This document shows, in pieces, positions 1 through 10,335 of a stretch of DNA of 64,000 nt. The DNA is from Danio rerio. Taxonomy: Eukaryota > Chordata > Actinopteri > Cypriniformes > Danionidae. The position numbers were made by a program, and so were the translations under genes. The notes under the pieces are model-generated. The model searched no databases, had not been told where the DNA came from, and saw nothing but the letters and a program-made list of their open reading frames with translations. The stretch spans positions 38,461,001 to 38,525,000 of the forward strand of contig NC_133182.1 of assembly GCF_049306965.1 (NCBI RefSeq), in the 5' to 3' direction. Numbering within the stretch: the stretch's first letter is position 1; every line of letters begins with the position of its first letter.

Positions 1-746
1 ATATTTTTTATTATAATGTGTTAAAAAGTGTCATTTTGGGGGTGTGTACAGGGGTCGTTATTTTAGGGGTGTGTTGCTTCACATGAAAATTAGGTTCGAC
101 TTTCCGCCCAACTTAACAAGGGGGGCAGAGCCAAGAGCTCCCCTGCATTGTGTATGGCAACAGACAGGCAGACAGAGAGAAGCAACATAAGTGAGAGACT
201 TGAGGTGCCAGTGGGTTAACCCTGATAGAAACCTATGTTTACAATTCTAAAACGCATGGCGCCGTGTGGCACAGCGCTTTTGGTGTGTGACCTGCTTAAG
301 GCAAGTTTGTTATTTCCAATGGAGGGACACGCACGTGAGGCAACGCACACGCATTTTTCAGCTGCACCTAGTTAAGATAACAGGGAGCTTCTGTGACCGA
401 GGGAAATGCAAACAGCTGAAGTTTAAGGAAGATGCAATAAAAAGTACATGTTTGCTAACGCACCTAAAGTATTAAATAATGTCGCCAATGAGAGCGAACA
501 TATGGTGAATGTTAATTTTGTGTTGAGCTCAATGAGCCTTACATCTATAAATAGAGCAAGGTTGCTCTTTTGGTGACATCACTTTGACTCACACGCTAAA
601 AATGGCAAACGTGAAACAACAAACTGAGGATATGGTGATGCGCGCGATCTAAAAACCGCTTCAATTGGTCCACAGTTTTTATGTTGTTGAATTTAAAAAA
701 GTGGGTGTGTTTCTATCACCCCAATATGACAGTCTAAACACTATAC
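1..746. other. Left-edge non-coding stretch
   Basis: I see no convincing gene here. The stretch has a TATA-like motif (tataaata, about 548-555) followed about 50 bases later by an ATG at 602 that opens only a 16-codon frame. The longer frames at 266-475 and 665-877 have no recognisable protein character. This could be the intron upstream of the candidate exon at 1388. Confidence 0.4.
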
Positions 747-939
747 CAGGGATCACCCACTTGTTCCTGGAGGTCCGGTGTCCTGCAGATCTTAGCTCCA
801 ACCCTAATCAAAAACACCTGAACAAGCTAATTAAGGTCTTACTAGGTATACTTGAAACACCCAGGCAGGTGTGTTGAGGCAAGTTGTAGCTAAACCCTGC
901 AGGGCACTGGACTTCCATGAACGAGATTGATGACCCCTG
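747..939. mobile_element. hAT-type MITE, copy 1
   Basis: A non-autonomous DNA transposon of about 193 bp. It starts cagggatcaccc and ends gatgacccctg, which are inverted terminal repeats. It is flanked by an 8-base target duplication, cactatac on the left (739-746) and cactacac on the right (940-947), with one mismatch. Most of the element folds back on itself: the acacctg and caggtgtgt arms and the cctgcag and ctgcagg arms pair. Two further copies lie at 10336 and 11219. The 8-base duplication points to the hAT superfamily. This copy is the most diverged of the three. Confidence 0.8.
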
Positions 940-998
940 CACTACACACGTCTGTCCAAACAAGATTTTTTCACCATAAGTGCCCTTTAATTATTTTT

Positions 999-1132
999 CA
1001 TTCATTCATTCATTTTCTTGTCGGCTTAGTCGCCTTATTAATCCGGGGTCGCCACAGCGGAAGGAACAGCCAACTCATTCAGCACATTTTTACGCAGCGG
1101 ATGCCCTTCCAGCTGCAACCCATCTCTGGGAA
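999..1132 (-). mobile_element. tRNA-derived SINE (DANA-like), 3' fragment
   Basis: Reversed 3' part of the abundant zebrafish SINE. It reads from the attcattcatt tail through cggcttagtcgcc and ggggtcgccacagcgg to the gcagcggatgcccttcc block, then stops at a pentanucleotide repeat. The tRNA-like head is missing. The family name is from memory; relatedness to the fuller copies at 23198 and 26871 is visible directly. Confidence 0.75.
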
Positions 1133-1140
1133 ATATTTTT

Positions 1141-1290
1141 CATTTATATTATATTATATTATATTATATTATGTTATGTTATGTTATGTTATATTATGTT
1201 ATGTTATATTATATTATATTATATTATATTATATTATATTATATTATATTATGTTATATTATATTATATTATATTATATTATATTATATT
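1141..1290. repeat. (ATATT)n/(ATGTT)n pentanucleotide repeat
   Basis: About 150 bases of tandem tatta units with a central block of tgtta variants. It lies directly at the broken inner edge of the SINE fragment and is probably length-polymorphic. It creates long artificial open frames rich in Tyr, Ile and Leu that are not genes. Confidence 0.9.
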
Positions 1291-1387
1291 TATTCTTTCC
1301 CTTCAGGCTAACAGTAATGAATAATGCTGCCCTGAAGATCAGCACGTTTCTCTCACATGACCAGTTTCAGTTGTTTTGTCATTGCAG

Positions 1388-1716
1388 ATTGTCGAGGAAG
1401 CTCCTACGAGATGCTTGAGCTTGATCCAGAATGTCTGGCCATCTTGAAATCAACAGACAATCTTCAAAAGCCATCCCAAAGTTTCTGGAACCCTCCGCTG
1501 GACAACAGATTACACAGCAGAGACAAAACACATTACAATGATCACAGCTGTTCATTTTCTAATACCATATTTATTTCTGTTTCTAAGTATTTCAGCATCC
1601 TGTTCCTCTGCTTGTTTCAGGTGGGATTTCAGTCCATCAGACACACATCTACATCCTGCTGGGCAAAGCGGACAGACTTACAGGGAGGAGTTTTTTCAGC
1701 TTCTTTTGATGACTAG
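1388..1716 (+). CDS. Candidate terminal exon(s) of an unrecognised gene
   Basis: A good splice acceptor (ttgttttgtcattgcag, ending 1387) precedes a frame that begins DCRGSSYEMLELDPECLAIL and runs through an SFWNPPLDNRLHSRD segment. The composition looks like real protein rather than repeat translation. The frame stays open to a TAG at 1714-1716. A second acceptor-like ttgtttcag ends at 1620, and another frame after it reads SPSDTHLHPAGQSGQTYREE and stops at 1741-1743. That also looks coding, but I cannot join it to the first block: the only usable donor between them, GT at 1550-1551, gives a different phase. AATAAA motifs occur downstream (from about 1815). I do not recognise the protein. It may be the 3' end of a gene entering from the left, or a decayed exon. 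Confidence 0.35.
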
Positions 1717-1744
1717 AAATTTCAAAAGAACTGGATTTATCTGA

Positions 1745-4700
1745 ATTAAAAACGTAAGACATTATAAATGACTTTATCCTCACTTTTGTTCAATTTAAAG
1801 TGTACTTTTTAAATAAAACTTTTAATTTAACAATGTTTTGTACAAAAGGAAAAAGGGAAAAATATACTTGCTCCAAGCTATTCAATATTGTTATAAAATG
1901 TTACAAAAGCTTTTTATTTCAGATAAATTCTGGTGTTTGGATATTTTTAATCATCAAATAAATTAACAAATATTCATACTAAAAAGAATTGGACTGTTTT
2001 TGCTGTGCTTTGGAGCAAATAAAAATAAAATAAAATGGATTGTGTTAAAATCAAAGACATTTGAATAATTTTAGATATTGTAATATCTGTAAAAAAAATT
2101 AAAACTCAAATGTTTTTTTTTTTTTTTTTGTGGAGAGCAGCAACAATAATTGTGAAATACTCGGAAGGTTCTTTGCCATAAGGATGTTATTGAACATCCA
2201 GTGGTCATTTAGAGAATTGTACTCATAACACCTAATTTTAACTACTTCAATAAATGATTAAAAACTGTGTGCAATTCTGTCAAGCAGACATGGTTAAGCA
2301 TTGTAAAGTTGTGTTCTTTGATGATGAGCTCACATATGTTGCCAGCTATTAATAACAATAAGGGCTTTATGTCAAGTTATGTTCAGGAGGACACTAAACC
2401 TAAAGACTATTCTAAAGCATCTTTAGATTTAATTTCTATTGACCTCATTTTTCACGTATGAGCCTTTGGAATCTTGGCAGCAGACTTGTGGTCTCATTCA
2501 CTTACATAGATTTTTAGAGGTTAAAAACAGCTTGCGTGGGTTTCCTTCGGGTACTCCGGTTTCCCTCACAACTCCAAAAAAAAAAAAAGAGGTATAGGTG
2601 AATTGGGTGAGCAAAACTGATGTTTTCATATTATTATTATATATTTTTTGTATGTATAGTCATGAACACGGTTGTTTGTAGAGCAAGTTTTCTGTTGTTT
2701 ATTATTCAAAGTTTTTTCTCCTATAGGCAACTGAATCTGAAGTTCTAAAACAATTGCAAAAATGAGCACATTGCAGAATAAGGTCAATAGTGTTGTCTTT
2801 TGAGAACACATGTTAAAATACTTTTTTTTTAGATACTGAATAAAGGAATTCTTGAAGATTCTAAGTATCCTTGCAATTGCCTGGTTATTTTTTCTGACTG
2901 ATGTCAAAATTGTATAATTCTGAACTCGGTGAGAAGGGTGAGGATGAGAAACATAATAAAAATGCTGTAGGCTCGGCAACCACTGCACTGAAGAGGAACC
3001 AGAATGAAGGAGAACCAGCGCTCTTGACAGAACCCAGACCAGAAATCCCTCTTGTTCCAGCAGCTAAACATACAGTACACACAACAGTCAACATCACACA
3101 CCATCACTCCCTCAAACTCATTCAACTGATTGAAAGCTTTAAACATTCAGGTTAAAAAATCCAATCCAGCCCATCCCTGGCTGTGGCATAACTGAACAAT
3201 GTTTACGTAAGATTTGTATAAAAAATGACAGACTGTTTAAGGCAGTGTTTTGCAAGTAATTGCCAATGTTTTATAGAGTTATACATTAATTTAATTCCTT
3301 AAAAACGTAAATAATAATGATAAACCATGCCAGTATTGTTTTATTATTAATACCGAGTCCCATGGCAGATGTGGTGAGGGAGACGGGTGGGGGGGGACGA
3401 GTCGTTCTCCAAGGCACTTTTTGAGATGACATTATAGCTTTGCAGTATATAATCTTATTTTTTGTTTTTCTTTGGCTGTTTTCAAAGAACTGCTCGCATT
3501 TTCTTTTATTTTTAAGTATTGTTATTTTGTTTTTATCCATAATTGTCACAGTTTCGCGAAAAATGACAAACTGACACCTCGCGTGGTGAATGTGCATCTT
3601 TGACGCGTGACTGACCTCCACATCCAATCTCCGACTGGAACGCTGTCAAAAAGCCAGTGTGTGCGTAACATCCTGTGCCTTCACATCCTGTATATTTCTT
3701 CTGGAATTTGAAGTCAGAGTAGACTGTATGCATATTCTTCGCTGCTTAAGTAGACAAAATGAGTTCCCAAAAGTCTTGAAAATTACGTTTACTTCGTTAT
3801 TTTGACTAAAACTTATACGAGTTTGATCATCGTGCTGTGGAAGTCTGGTATATTCTGGCAAACCGTTTCCCAACCCTGACCAGCCTGTCTGAAACCGTTT
3901 CCTTAAGAGGTATGTATCTTCTTGCAAAAAAATGCTGCTTGGTTGACTGCAGTCCATTGCATAACTGTTATATTTGTTATGATATACTTCAAATAGACTT
4001 GAGCTTCAGTTTTACCACTAAATGACTCTTAGTACAGTTGGTAGTTGATATTGTGGAGTGGGATGATCCATTTGTCAGGGTATTATATATTTTATAGAGG
4101 ACCATACTTTGGCATTTGCACTGTAACTGTATATATTTCAAAAAGCTTTGTGTAAAAATTATTTGTTCTGAAGAAAATTTAATGTTCTGTCATGATGATT
4201 ATCATCTAACTGGCTTTACTAGAGAACATCAGTATGAAAAGGATTGCTAAATGTACTGACTATTAAAACGTATATTTTCATCAGGAATCTTAAACATTAT
4301 ATTTATTTGACATCTAAGCCCTTGGCTTTCACTTTTATACCTATAGTTACAAAACATGTGGGGTTATTTCAGTATAAATTTGGATCAGATGTAGACAAAC
4401 CCAATTTTTAGGTTCAATGTTAAAATGATTTGAAATTATATTTTTACCTCAACAATTAAGTATGTTCACATTTGGCCCATATTTAAGTTAAAAAAACTAT
4501 TATTTGCGAAAGTGAAATGTGCATAAGTGCTGTAATATAACCCTTTAATTTAGTTGCCATTAGTTGTCACATTTGCACTTTCCACAAACGCACAAGCAAA
4601 AATGACTATTTATTATAGTCATTTATTTATTTACAAAATAGTTACAACTAGACACAAGAATATCCCAACACAAGCAGGCCAATGGTGTTGACAATACTTT

Positions 4701-5192
4701 ATCAGACAAGGAGCTAACAAAAACAAGGAGTATAAATACACAAGACATGATTAAACTAATTACAAACAGTGATGAGTCTGAGGTAGAGCAAATAAACACT
4801 AATATTACCAGTCATAACCATGGCATGTTGTATCAAAGTCTTCTAATGAAAAACAAGCATTGGTTTTAATATCCTTCAATAATTATTCCAGTTTTCACAA
4901 GTTCTGGAGTAAGACATTAGTCTGAAGTCTATTATGCTGGCTTATTGTCTAGAATTCAGACAGTAATCTGTGTATTGCGTTTTACAAGTATTGTGAATTT
5001 TGCAGGTTATCACAAAATGTAATTACAACATTGCATTTACTTTACAAAATGTAATAATTATATTTTCTATACATTGTTATTAACAAAATATCTATATATA
5101 GATTTTCTATACATTTATTCACCAAAGATATTTTATCAATTAGCTAAACATGTTTTTTTTTTTTTGTTAGCAACGTATATTTTGAAAATATA
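1745..5192. other. Intergenic, AT-rich, no gene seen
   Basis: Mostly AT-rich unique sequence with homopolymer runs near 2110-2130 and 2575-2590. A short open frame at 2901-3155 has no recognisable motif and an equally open opposite strand. Around 3540-3660 there are a few CpGs (tttcgcgaaa, cacctcgcgtgg, gacgcgtgac), but no exon or promoter can be defended. Confidence 0.5.
2528..2620 (+). mobile_element. tRNA-derived SINE, middle fragment
   Basis: The segment cttgcgtgggtttcc, then ctccggtttccc, then aggtgaattggg matches the middle of the SINE family whose fuller copies lie at 23198 and 52419. A run of A replaces part of the body. Both ends are missing, so this is an old fragment. Confidence 0.65.
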
Positions 5193-5307
5193 CAGAGGTT
5201 GGACAATAAAACTGAAACACTGGCCAATTTAGTGTTTGACAAGCCTGGTGGCCAGTCTTCATTGATCACATATTCCACTAGTAAGAGCAGAGGTTGAAGA
5301 TGTGGTG
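5193..5307 (+). mobile_element. Tc1-like transposon, left end
   Basis: Begins at a TA with acagaggttggacaataaaa followed by ctgaaacac, the terminal repeat of a common teleost Tc1-like family. It continues into the leader up to aagagcagaggttgaag. The continuation of the same leader, cacagttttgcttaaaacat, resumes at 7357. So I read 5193-5307 and 7357 onward as one element opened by about 2 kb of later insertions. Confidence 0.7.
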
Positions 5308-5959
5308 ATTTTTTTTTTACTATTACTAAAACATTGATTTATATAGAATTCTCTTTCTTACTATAAAACACAAAATGTTAAAAAACATATGCCTTCCTGG
5401 GAAAAGATGATACAAAAACAAATATTATAAGAAAGGTCAGTCAGAAGGTGGTCATCTGTTTTAAACATATGCATTCAATAAGTGTAAATCATGGCTCTAA
5501 ACTGAAGGCTGGAGAAAGAAGATAAAACCTGGTGTCTGGTTAGCCTGTGTTGCACTCTGCAGCAACAGGTGTTCCTGTATGACTGTTGGACCTGTTCTTT
5601 GCAAAGGATAAATTCTTTTTAGAAGTAAATTTTGTAAGACTTTGTCTCTTGATTAGTGAGTCTTTTTATTTGAAATTGCCACGGCAAAGGTTTAAAGGGC
5701 TATGAAACCCTCCTCTTTCGGTTCAAGTCTACCTCAGAATTTTTTCAAACAATGCTCAGAGATGGACATGGAGCACTGTGAGCAGAAGGGGGAGTAGGCA
5801 TGGCCGGCAGAGCAGGGGAAAAAGAGGGGAGCAAACAACTGCTGTCAGTTGGCTCACATAATGTGACACAAACCATGAGGAGATCCACGATTTTACACAT
5901 ACACATATACAGACACATACGACCCGTGCCGCGCAGAGGCACAGCTTACCCAGTCATTC

Positions 5960-6454
5960 CCTTGCAAAAAATAACTGCAGTAAACTGGAGTAAAACTACA
6001 GTAAAACAGCAGTATGTAGAAGTATAACTGCAGTTAAATTAAGTACAATTGTAAAATTGCAATACAATAAAGTATAAACAGAGTTCAAATAGAGTACAAT
6101 AAAGTTCAACAGCAGTATAAGTTACAGTAAACTGAAGTAAAAACAAGTAAACCCTGTCTTTACTGCACTTGTGCTGCTGTAGTTTAATAAGCCAATGGTG
6201 TGGTGAGAACAGTACTGCACTTGTGTTCCAAGGGCTTAGTTCTTCAACATCATCAAATAATATTTTGTATTTTTAAGGGATGTTTTTTGGGTTAAGTAAT
6301 TTTCTAATTAGAATTTTAAGTTTATTTGCAAAAATGACTAATAAAAAATAACTGCAGGAAACTGAACAGTATAACAGCAAATATAATGCAATAAAATTCA
6401 ACAGCAGTAAAATATGCAGTATAGCTGAAGTGACATTAAATAAACTGAAAGGGG
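5960..6454. repeat. CTGCAG/AACAGCAGTA-rich degenerate repeat
   Basis: Sequence dominated by short variants of actgcagt, acagcagta and agtaaaac. Two blocks repeat in direct orientation, each starting aaaaaataactgcag (about 5966 and 6344). The motif is shared with the inverted-repeat element immediately to the right, so the two are probably related. No open frame of note. Confidence 0.6.
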
Positions 6455-7005
6455 CCCTTACAAAAGTTACTGCAGTTTTTCAAAGGAATACTGCAGTTTT
6501 AGTTAACTTCTGAAAAGTGAACTAACTGCAATACATCTACTGTAATACAGCTGAAGCACTTCTACAATATAACTGCATTACTACTACTACTTTTCCTGCT
6601 CGGTGGACAATGGTTTCCAAATGAGGTTTCAGTACTTCAGTTGTATTGCTTAAGTACTACCACAATATATTGTATAGCATGTTTCAGAAGTATGTCTAAC
6701 TACAGAATTACATCTACAATACTGCAAAGCATAATGAAATTAAAGTGCACTTTTAATACTTAAGTACAATAAGTACTTAAGTGCAATAAATTATTTAACA
6801 TGTATTGCAGTAGCAGTACTGCATTATAGTAGTAATATCACTTCAGTACTGTTGCAGTTGTTGTACTGAAGTTGTTTGTATTGTAGCACTTCAGTTGTAT
6901 TGCAGTAATACTGCAATATACTTAAATAACAAAAACTGCACTTTTCTTAGAATTTAACTAAAACTGCAGTATTCCTTTAAAAACTGCAGTAATTTTTTGT
7001 AAGGG
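6455..7005. mobile_element. MITE-like element with long inverted ends
   Basis: The left end cccttacaaaagttactgca continues through aaggaatactgcagtttta. It is mirrored at the right end by taaaactgcagtattccttt then actgcagtaattttttgtaa and ggg. The inverted arms are about 80 bases with small gaps. The interior is again full of TACTGCAGT-like half-palindromes. I could not define a target duplication, so the superfamily is open. It carries no coding capacity. Confidence 0.65.
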
Positions 7006-7356
7006 TTGGGTCTCGCAGCTTGGCAAGTCTGCCTTGCCTTCGGAAAGCACATGCTCTCATGAATAATAAAGAAGCAGGCTCTTGTCATAGGATAAGAAAA
7101 CTCTACTATGAATAATAATGAGAAACTGATGCATCATCACTCCACTAACAGATTCGCGATATGTCACCGATTTTGATCCCACCCCAAAAATTATTTTAAA
7201 CCTGGAAGATGAAATTACTTGACAAAAACTCAAAACTATCCAGTTTTCCCCGCAATTAAAGCTGACAGGTGCTAACATTGTCTTAACTGATGCTCAACAC
7301 AAACAAATCTGTTAAAATTTAAAATAAAAGTACTCAGTGATGTCAAATAAACCTTT

Positions 7357-8240
7357 ATTCACATTAATAGCACAGTTTTGCTTAAAACATTGCAGTGCAC
7401 ATAACATTATGGGTGACAAATCAGAGTTCCAAAGATGACAAATTTGTTGGCGCATCTGTGACCAAGACAGCAAGTCTTTGTGATGTATCAAGAGCCACGG
7501 TATCTATGGTAATGTCAGCATACCTCCAAGAAGGATGAACCACATCCAACAGGAGTAACTCAAGAGGAAGCTGTTTGAAAGGGATTTCCAGCTGCTAACC
7601 TGGATTGCATCCTACAAACCTAAAACCACATCTGCTTAACCCACTGCAGAACTAAATGTGCACCTCAGTTTACCTGTTTCCACCAAAATTGTTTGTTCGG
7701 AGCTCCACAGGGTCAATATACATGGCCTTGCTGCTATAACCAAACATTTTGTCACTCATGCCAATGCCAAACATCAGTTTCAATGATACCAACAGTAAAA
7801 ATCTTGGACCTTGGACAATGTGAAGCTTGCATTGGTCTCTCATGAGTTCACCTTCACTGTCTTTCCCGCAGTTACGATGTGGAAAAGCCCCAAAGAAGCA
7901 TACCAACAAGACTGTTACTTTCCCAGAGTGAAGCATGAGGGTCAACCAGTGATGATTCGGGCTGCAATATCATAGCAATCCCTGGGTCCAATACTATTGC
8001 TGCCAAGGACTACTAAACCATTCTGGAGGACCATGTGCACCCAATGGTTCAAACATGCAAGACATATGCACATGCAAAACTCATAATGCAAGGCAATGCT
8101 AGACCTCATGTGGCTGGAGTGTGTCAACAGCTCTGCAAGACAAAGGCATTGATGCTATGGACTGGCTTGCCCATTCCCTAAACCTGAATCCAATTGAGCA
8201 CCTCTGAGACATCATGTCTTGCTCCATCCATCAATGCTTA
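7357..8240 (+). pseudogene. Decayed Tc1-like transposase
   Basis: Continues the element begun at 5193. Translated piecemeal it gives the helix-turn-helix region (TKTASLCDVSRATVS, AYLQEGRTTSNRS) and, further on, an ALQDKGIDAMDWLAH block followed by LNLNPIEHL. The latter corresponds to the DDE-domain motif [11 protein letters not shown] of Tc1/mariner transposases. Stops and frameshifts interrupt it throughout and the right terminal repeat is missing. The last about 200 bases (from about 8050) look closer to a second Tc1 subfamily, so the piece may be a mosaic. Not functional. Confidence 0.75.
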
Positions 8241-8253
8241 GAGGATAAAGGTG

Positions 8254-8625
8254 GCACTCACCTCAGAGCCAGTTCTCCATGCCTTGTACCTCAATCGCCC
8301 TTTCCTGGCACAGACAGATGCTTTCGACACGGGATTGGGGGTCATGTTCTACCAGATACAGGGAGAAGAGGAGCACCCGGCCATTTACATCAGCTAAAAG
8401 CTGACCCAGTCCGAGAGAAAATATGCTGCGATGGAGAATGAAGTTCTCATCATCAAGTGGGCAGACCTAGACCTACACTGATCATGCCCCACTACAATGG
8501 ATGGCCCAGGTTAAGGATAACAACTGCCCAAGTCACAAGTTGGTGCACTCCAGGTCTTCTGCTTCGATGTGCACCACCGTGCTAGTACTGCCAACAACAA
8601 CACAGATGGCTTCTCTCAGATCTGG
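8254..8625 (+). mobile_element. Ty3/Gypsy LTR retrotransposon fossil (pol fragment)
   Basis: The translation shows the RNase H part of a Gypsy-type pol (a TDA-x-D-x-GLG motif, then HPAIYIS, SERKYAAMENEVL and a TDHAPLQW-like block). It is a short, broken piece of an old element lying directly against the decayed Tc1 sequence. No LTRs were recognised beside it. Present only as a fossil. Confidence 0.75.
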
Positions 8626-9230
8626 GCAGCATACCAATCAAGCTACCCCATAAAAGACAAGCTCAGATACCCAAGAATTGAGCCACAATTTATAACACTG
8701 ATGCTTGCTTGTTTCTCCGTTTTCCTCTGATGATACGCCATGACCACTTGGCACTGGACACGACCTGGAGAGGAAAGAAAAGGTGGACAACCAATGTACC
8801 CGATCACTTATCACTTCCCCTACCTGCTTTATCACGTTATTATAAAAGAAATCCACCCTCTGGGGCTTCACTCACAGTTCTGCTTTGTCGTGTGCTATAT
8901 ACTTTAAAAGATTAACAAAAAATAAAAAAGGCAAAGAGGTATTTTTTCATATGGAAGGTATCTGTAGACATTCTTGTTAATGGTAGTCTTTGCTGTACCT
9001 TCAATTACTTTTTTATATCTTTTAGTGACATTACTGAAATTATTGAAAAGAAGTTATATACTTGATCAAACTGTAGTCCCAAAATTATTTTTATACAGTA
9101 TAAAAATTGCAAAAAAGGCATAGTATTAAACTTAATTAAACTGTAGTCCTAAAATTCTCCATTTCCTTATTACAATAATATGTTACAAAAAATTTGACAT
9201 TTGTTTTCTGCTTGTTTTCATAGGTTTATA
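8626..9230. other. Upstream region and intron 5' of NAT coding exon
   Basis: AT-rich sequence without a recognisable coding exon. It ends in the acceptor ttgttttctgcttgttttcatag (AG at 9222-9223), eight bases before the NAT start codon. The 5' untranslated exon(s) and promoter of the NAT gene must lie further left, but I cannot place them. Confidence 0.5.
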
Positions 9231-10097
9231 ATGGATCTGAGAGAGTACTTGAAAAGGATTGGGTTTACAGGACAGTTAAACAAACCTGACCTGGATAGTT
9301 TGTTCACCATCCACAAGCTGCATGTTATGAGTGTCCCATTTGAGAACCTCAGTGTTCACAATGGGGAGAAGAACTCAATGGACCTGCGTGTTATCTATAA
9401 CAAAATAGTCGAGAGCAATCGAGGAGGCTGGTGTTGTGAAAACAACCTCTTGTTCTCATGGGCTCTGAAGGAGATGGGATACAAATCTACCATACTGAGC
9501 GGCAGAGTGTTTAACTCTCTGGAACAGGACTTCCTTCCTAATGACTCTCATCTCATCAATCTAGTGGAGATTGATGGAAAGCAGTACATCGCTGACGTGA
9601 GTTTTGGAGTGTCTTGTCAAATCTGGTATCCCTTAGAGTTGATCTCAGGTAAAGACCAGCCACAGCCTCCAGGAGTGTTTCGCCTCACAAACAACGGTGA
9701 GAAGTGGATTCTGGAGAAGACCGGAAGGAAGCAAATAATTGTAGATAACGGCTTTGCTGATTCTGGCCTTGTTGACAAACGGCTCATCAAAACAATATAT
9801 TGCTTTACATTAACACCACGTGTTGTAGAGTATTTCCTCAAGATGTCGGTTATGTTGCAGACTAATCCCAGCTCTCTGTTCATGCTCAAGACCATTTGCT
9901 CCCTTCAGACGGCCACTGGATTTAGGGCTCTGATTGGTTGGACATACAGTGAAGTCACTTTCAAAGAGGACTCAGACTCAGTGGAAATGAAGAAAATCCC
10001 AGATGATGAGATTGAAGCTGTGCTGAAAGAAAAGTTTAACATGGTGTTGATTAATAAGTTCACACCTAAAAATAACAAAGCTTTTTACTCAATTTAG
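9231..10097 (+). CDS. Arylamine N-acetyltransferase (NAT1/NAT2 family)
   Basis: Cytosolic enzyme that moves the acetyl group of acetyl-CoA to arylamines, hydrazines or related amines by a ping-pong mechanism through a cysteine. The 288-aa product begins MDLREYLKRIGFTG. This is the usual family length, and the start is the first ATG after a strong acceptor, with the whole coding region in one exon as in mammalian NATs. The catalytic triad is intact at the classical positions: Cys68 in RGGWCCEN, His107 in NDSHLIN, Asp122 in YIADVSFG. Cys69 doubles the active-site cysteine, where human NATs have Leu. The first third is the helical bundle with the VPFENL motif (35-40), followed by the beta-barrel and the C-terminal lid region. 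Which of the several fish NAT paralogues this is cannot be told from sequence alone, so no symbol is given. Confidence 0.93.
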   Translation: MDLREYLKRIGFTGQLNKPDLDSLFTIHKLHVMSVPFENLSVHNGEKNSMDLRVIYNKIVESNRGGWCCENNLLFSWALKEMGYKSTILSGRVFNSLEQDFLPNDSHLINLVEIDGKQYIADVSFGVSCQIWYPLELISGKDQPQPPGVFRLTNNGEKWILEKTGRKQIIVDNGFADSGLVDKRLIKTIYCFTLTPRVVEYFLKMSVMLQTNPSSLFMLKTICSLQTATGFRALIGWTYSEVTFKEDSDSVEMKKIPDDEIEAVLKEKFNMVLINKFTPKNNKAFYSI

Positions 10098-10231
10098 GAA
10101 TCTGCTACTCTCTACTGGTGGATTGGTGGAATGCTAGTGCAGCCAGACTAAAACTAAAGACGGTTTCATCATAGCATTTATTCATTGTTATACTCTCTGA
10201 TGATTTGAAGTGCTTCTTTTATCCTTACTTG

Positions 10232-10276
10232 TATATCACTTTGGATAAAAGTGCTAAATGAGTAAATGTGAATGTA
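10232..10276 (+). mobile_element. L2-clade LINE/SINE 3' tail
   Basis: The sequence tatcactttggataaaagtg, then ctaaatgagtaaatg and tgaatgtaa, is the 3' tail shared by L2-clade LINEs and their SINE partners (eel UnaL2 type). It includes the GGATA loop closed by a short stem and the TGTAA-type end. Only the tail is present. It lies in the 3' flank, possibly the 3' UTR, of the NAT gene. Confidence 0.6.
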
Positions 10277-10335
10277 AAAAAAGGGAGATCTGCTGTTTAA
10301 AACATGTCAGTGACCTTGAGAATGATCGTCTAAAT

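Larger units (their letters stand above)
5308..7356. other. Insert splitting the Tc1 element
   Basis: About 2 kb between the two halves of the Tc1 leader. It holds unique-looking AT-rich DNA (5308-5690), a block at 5695-5945 that resembles dispersed zebrafish repeat sequence, CTGCAG-rich sequence (5960-6454), the inverted-repeat element at 6455-7005, and a tail to 7356. No gene is evident; short frames at 5745-6027 look like repeat translation. Confidence 0.5.

Noticed and set aside
927-1418. Long open frames across the ATATT repeat
   Set aside because: They translate a SINE fragment and a pentanucleotide repeat; no protein character.
2885-3155. Overlapping open frames on both strands near 3 kb
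   Set aside because: Both strands are equally open, there is no clear splice site or known motif, and neither stands out as coding.
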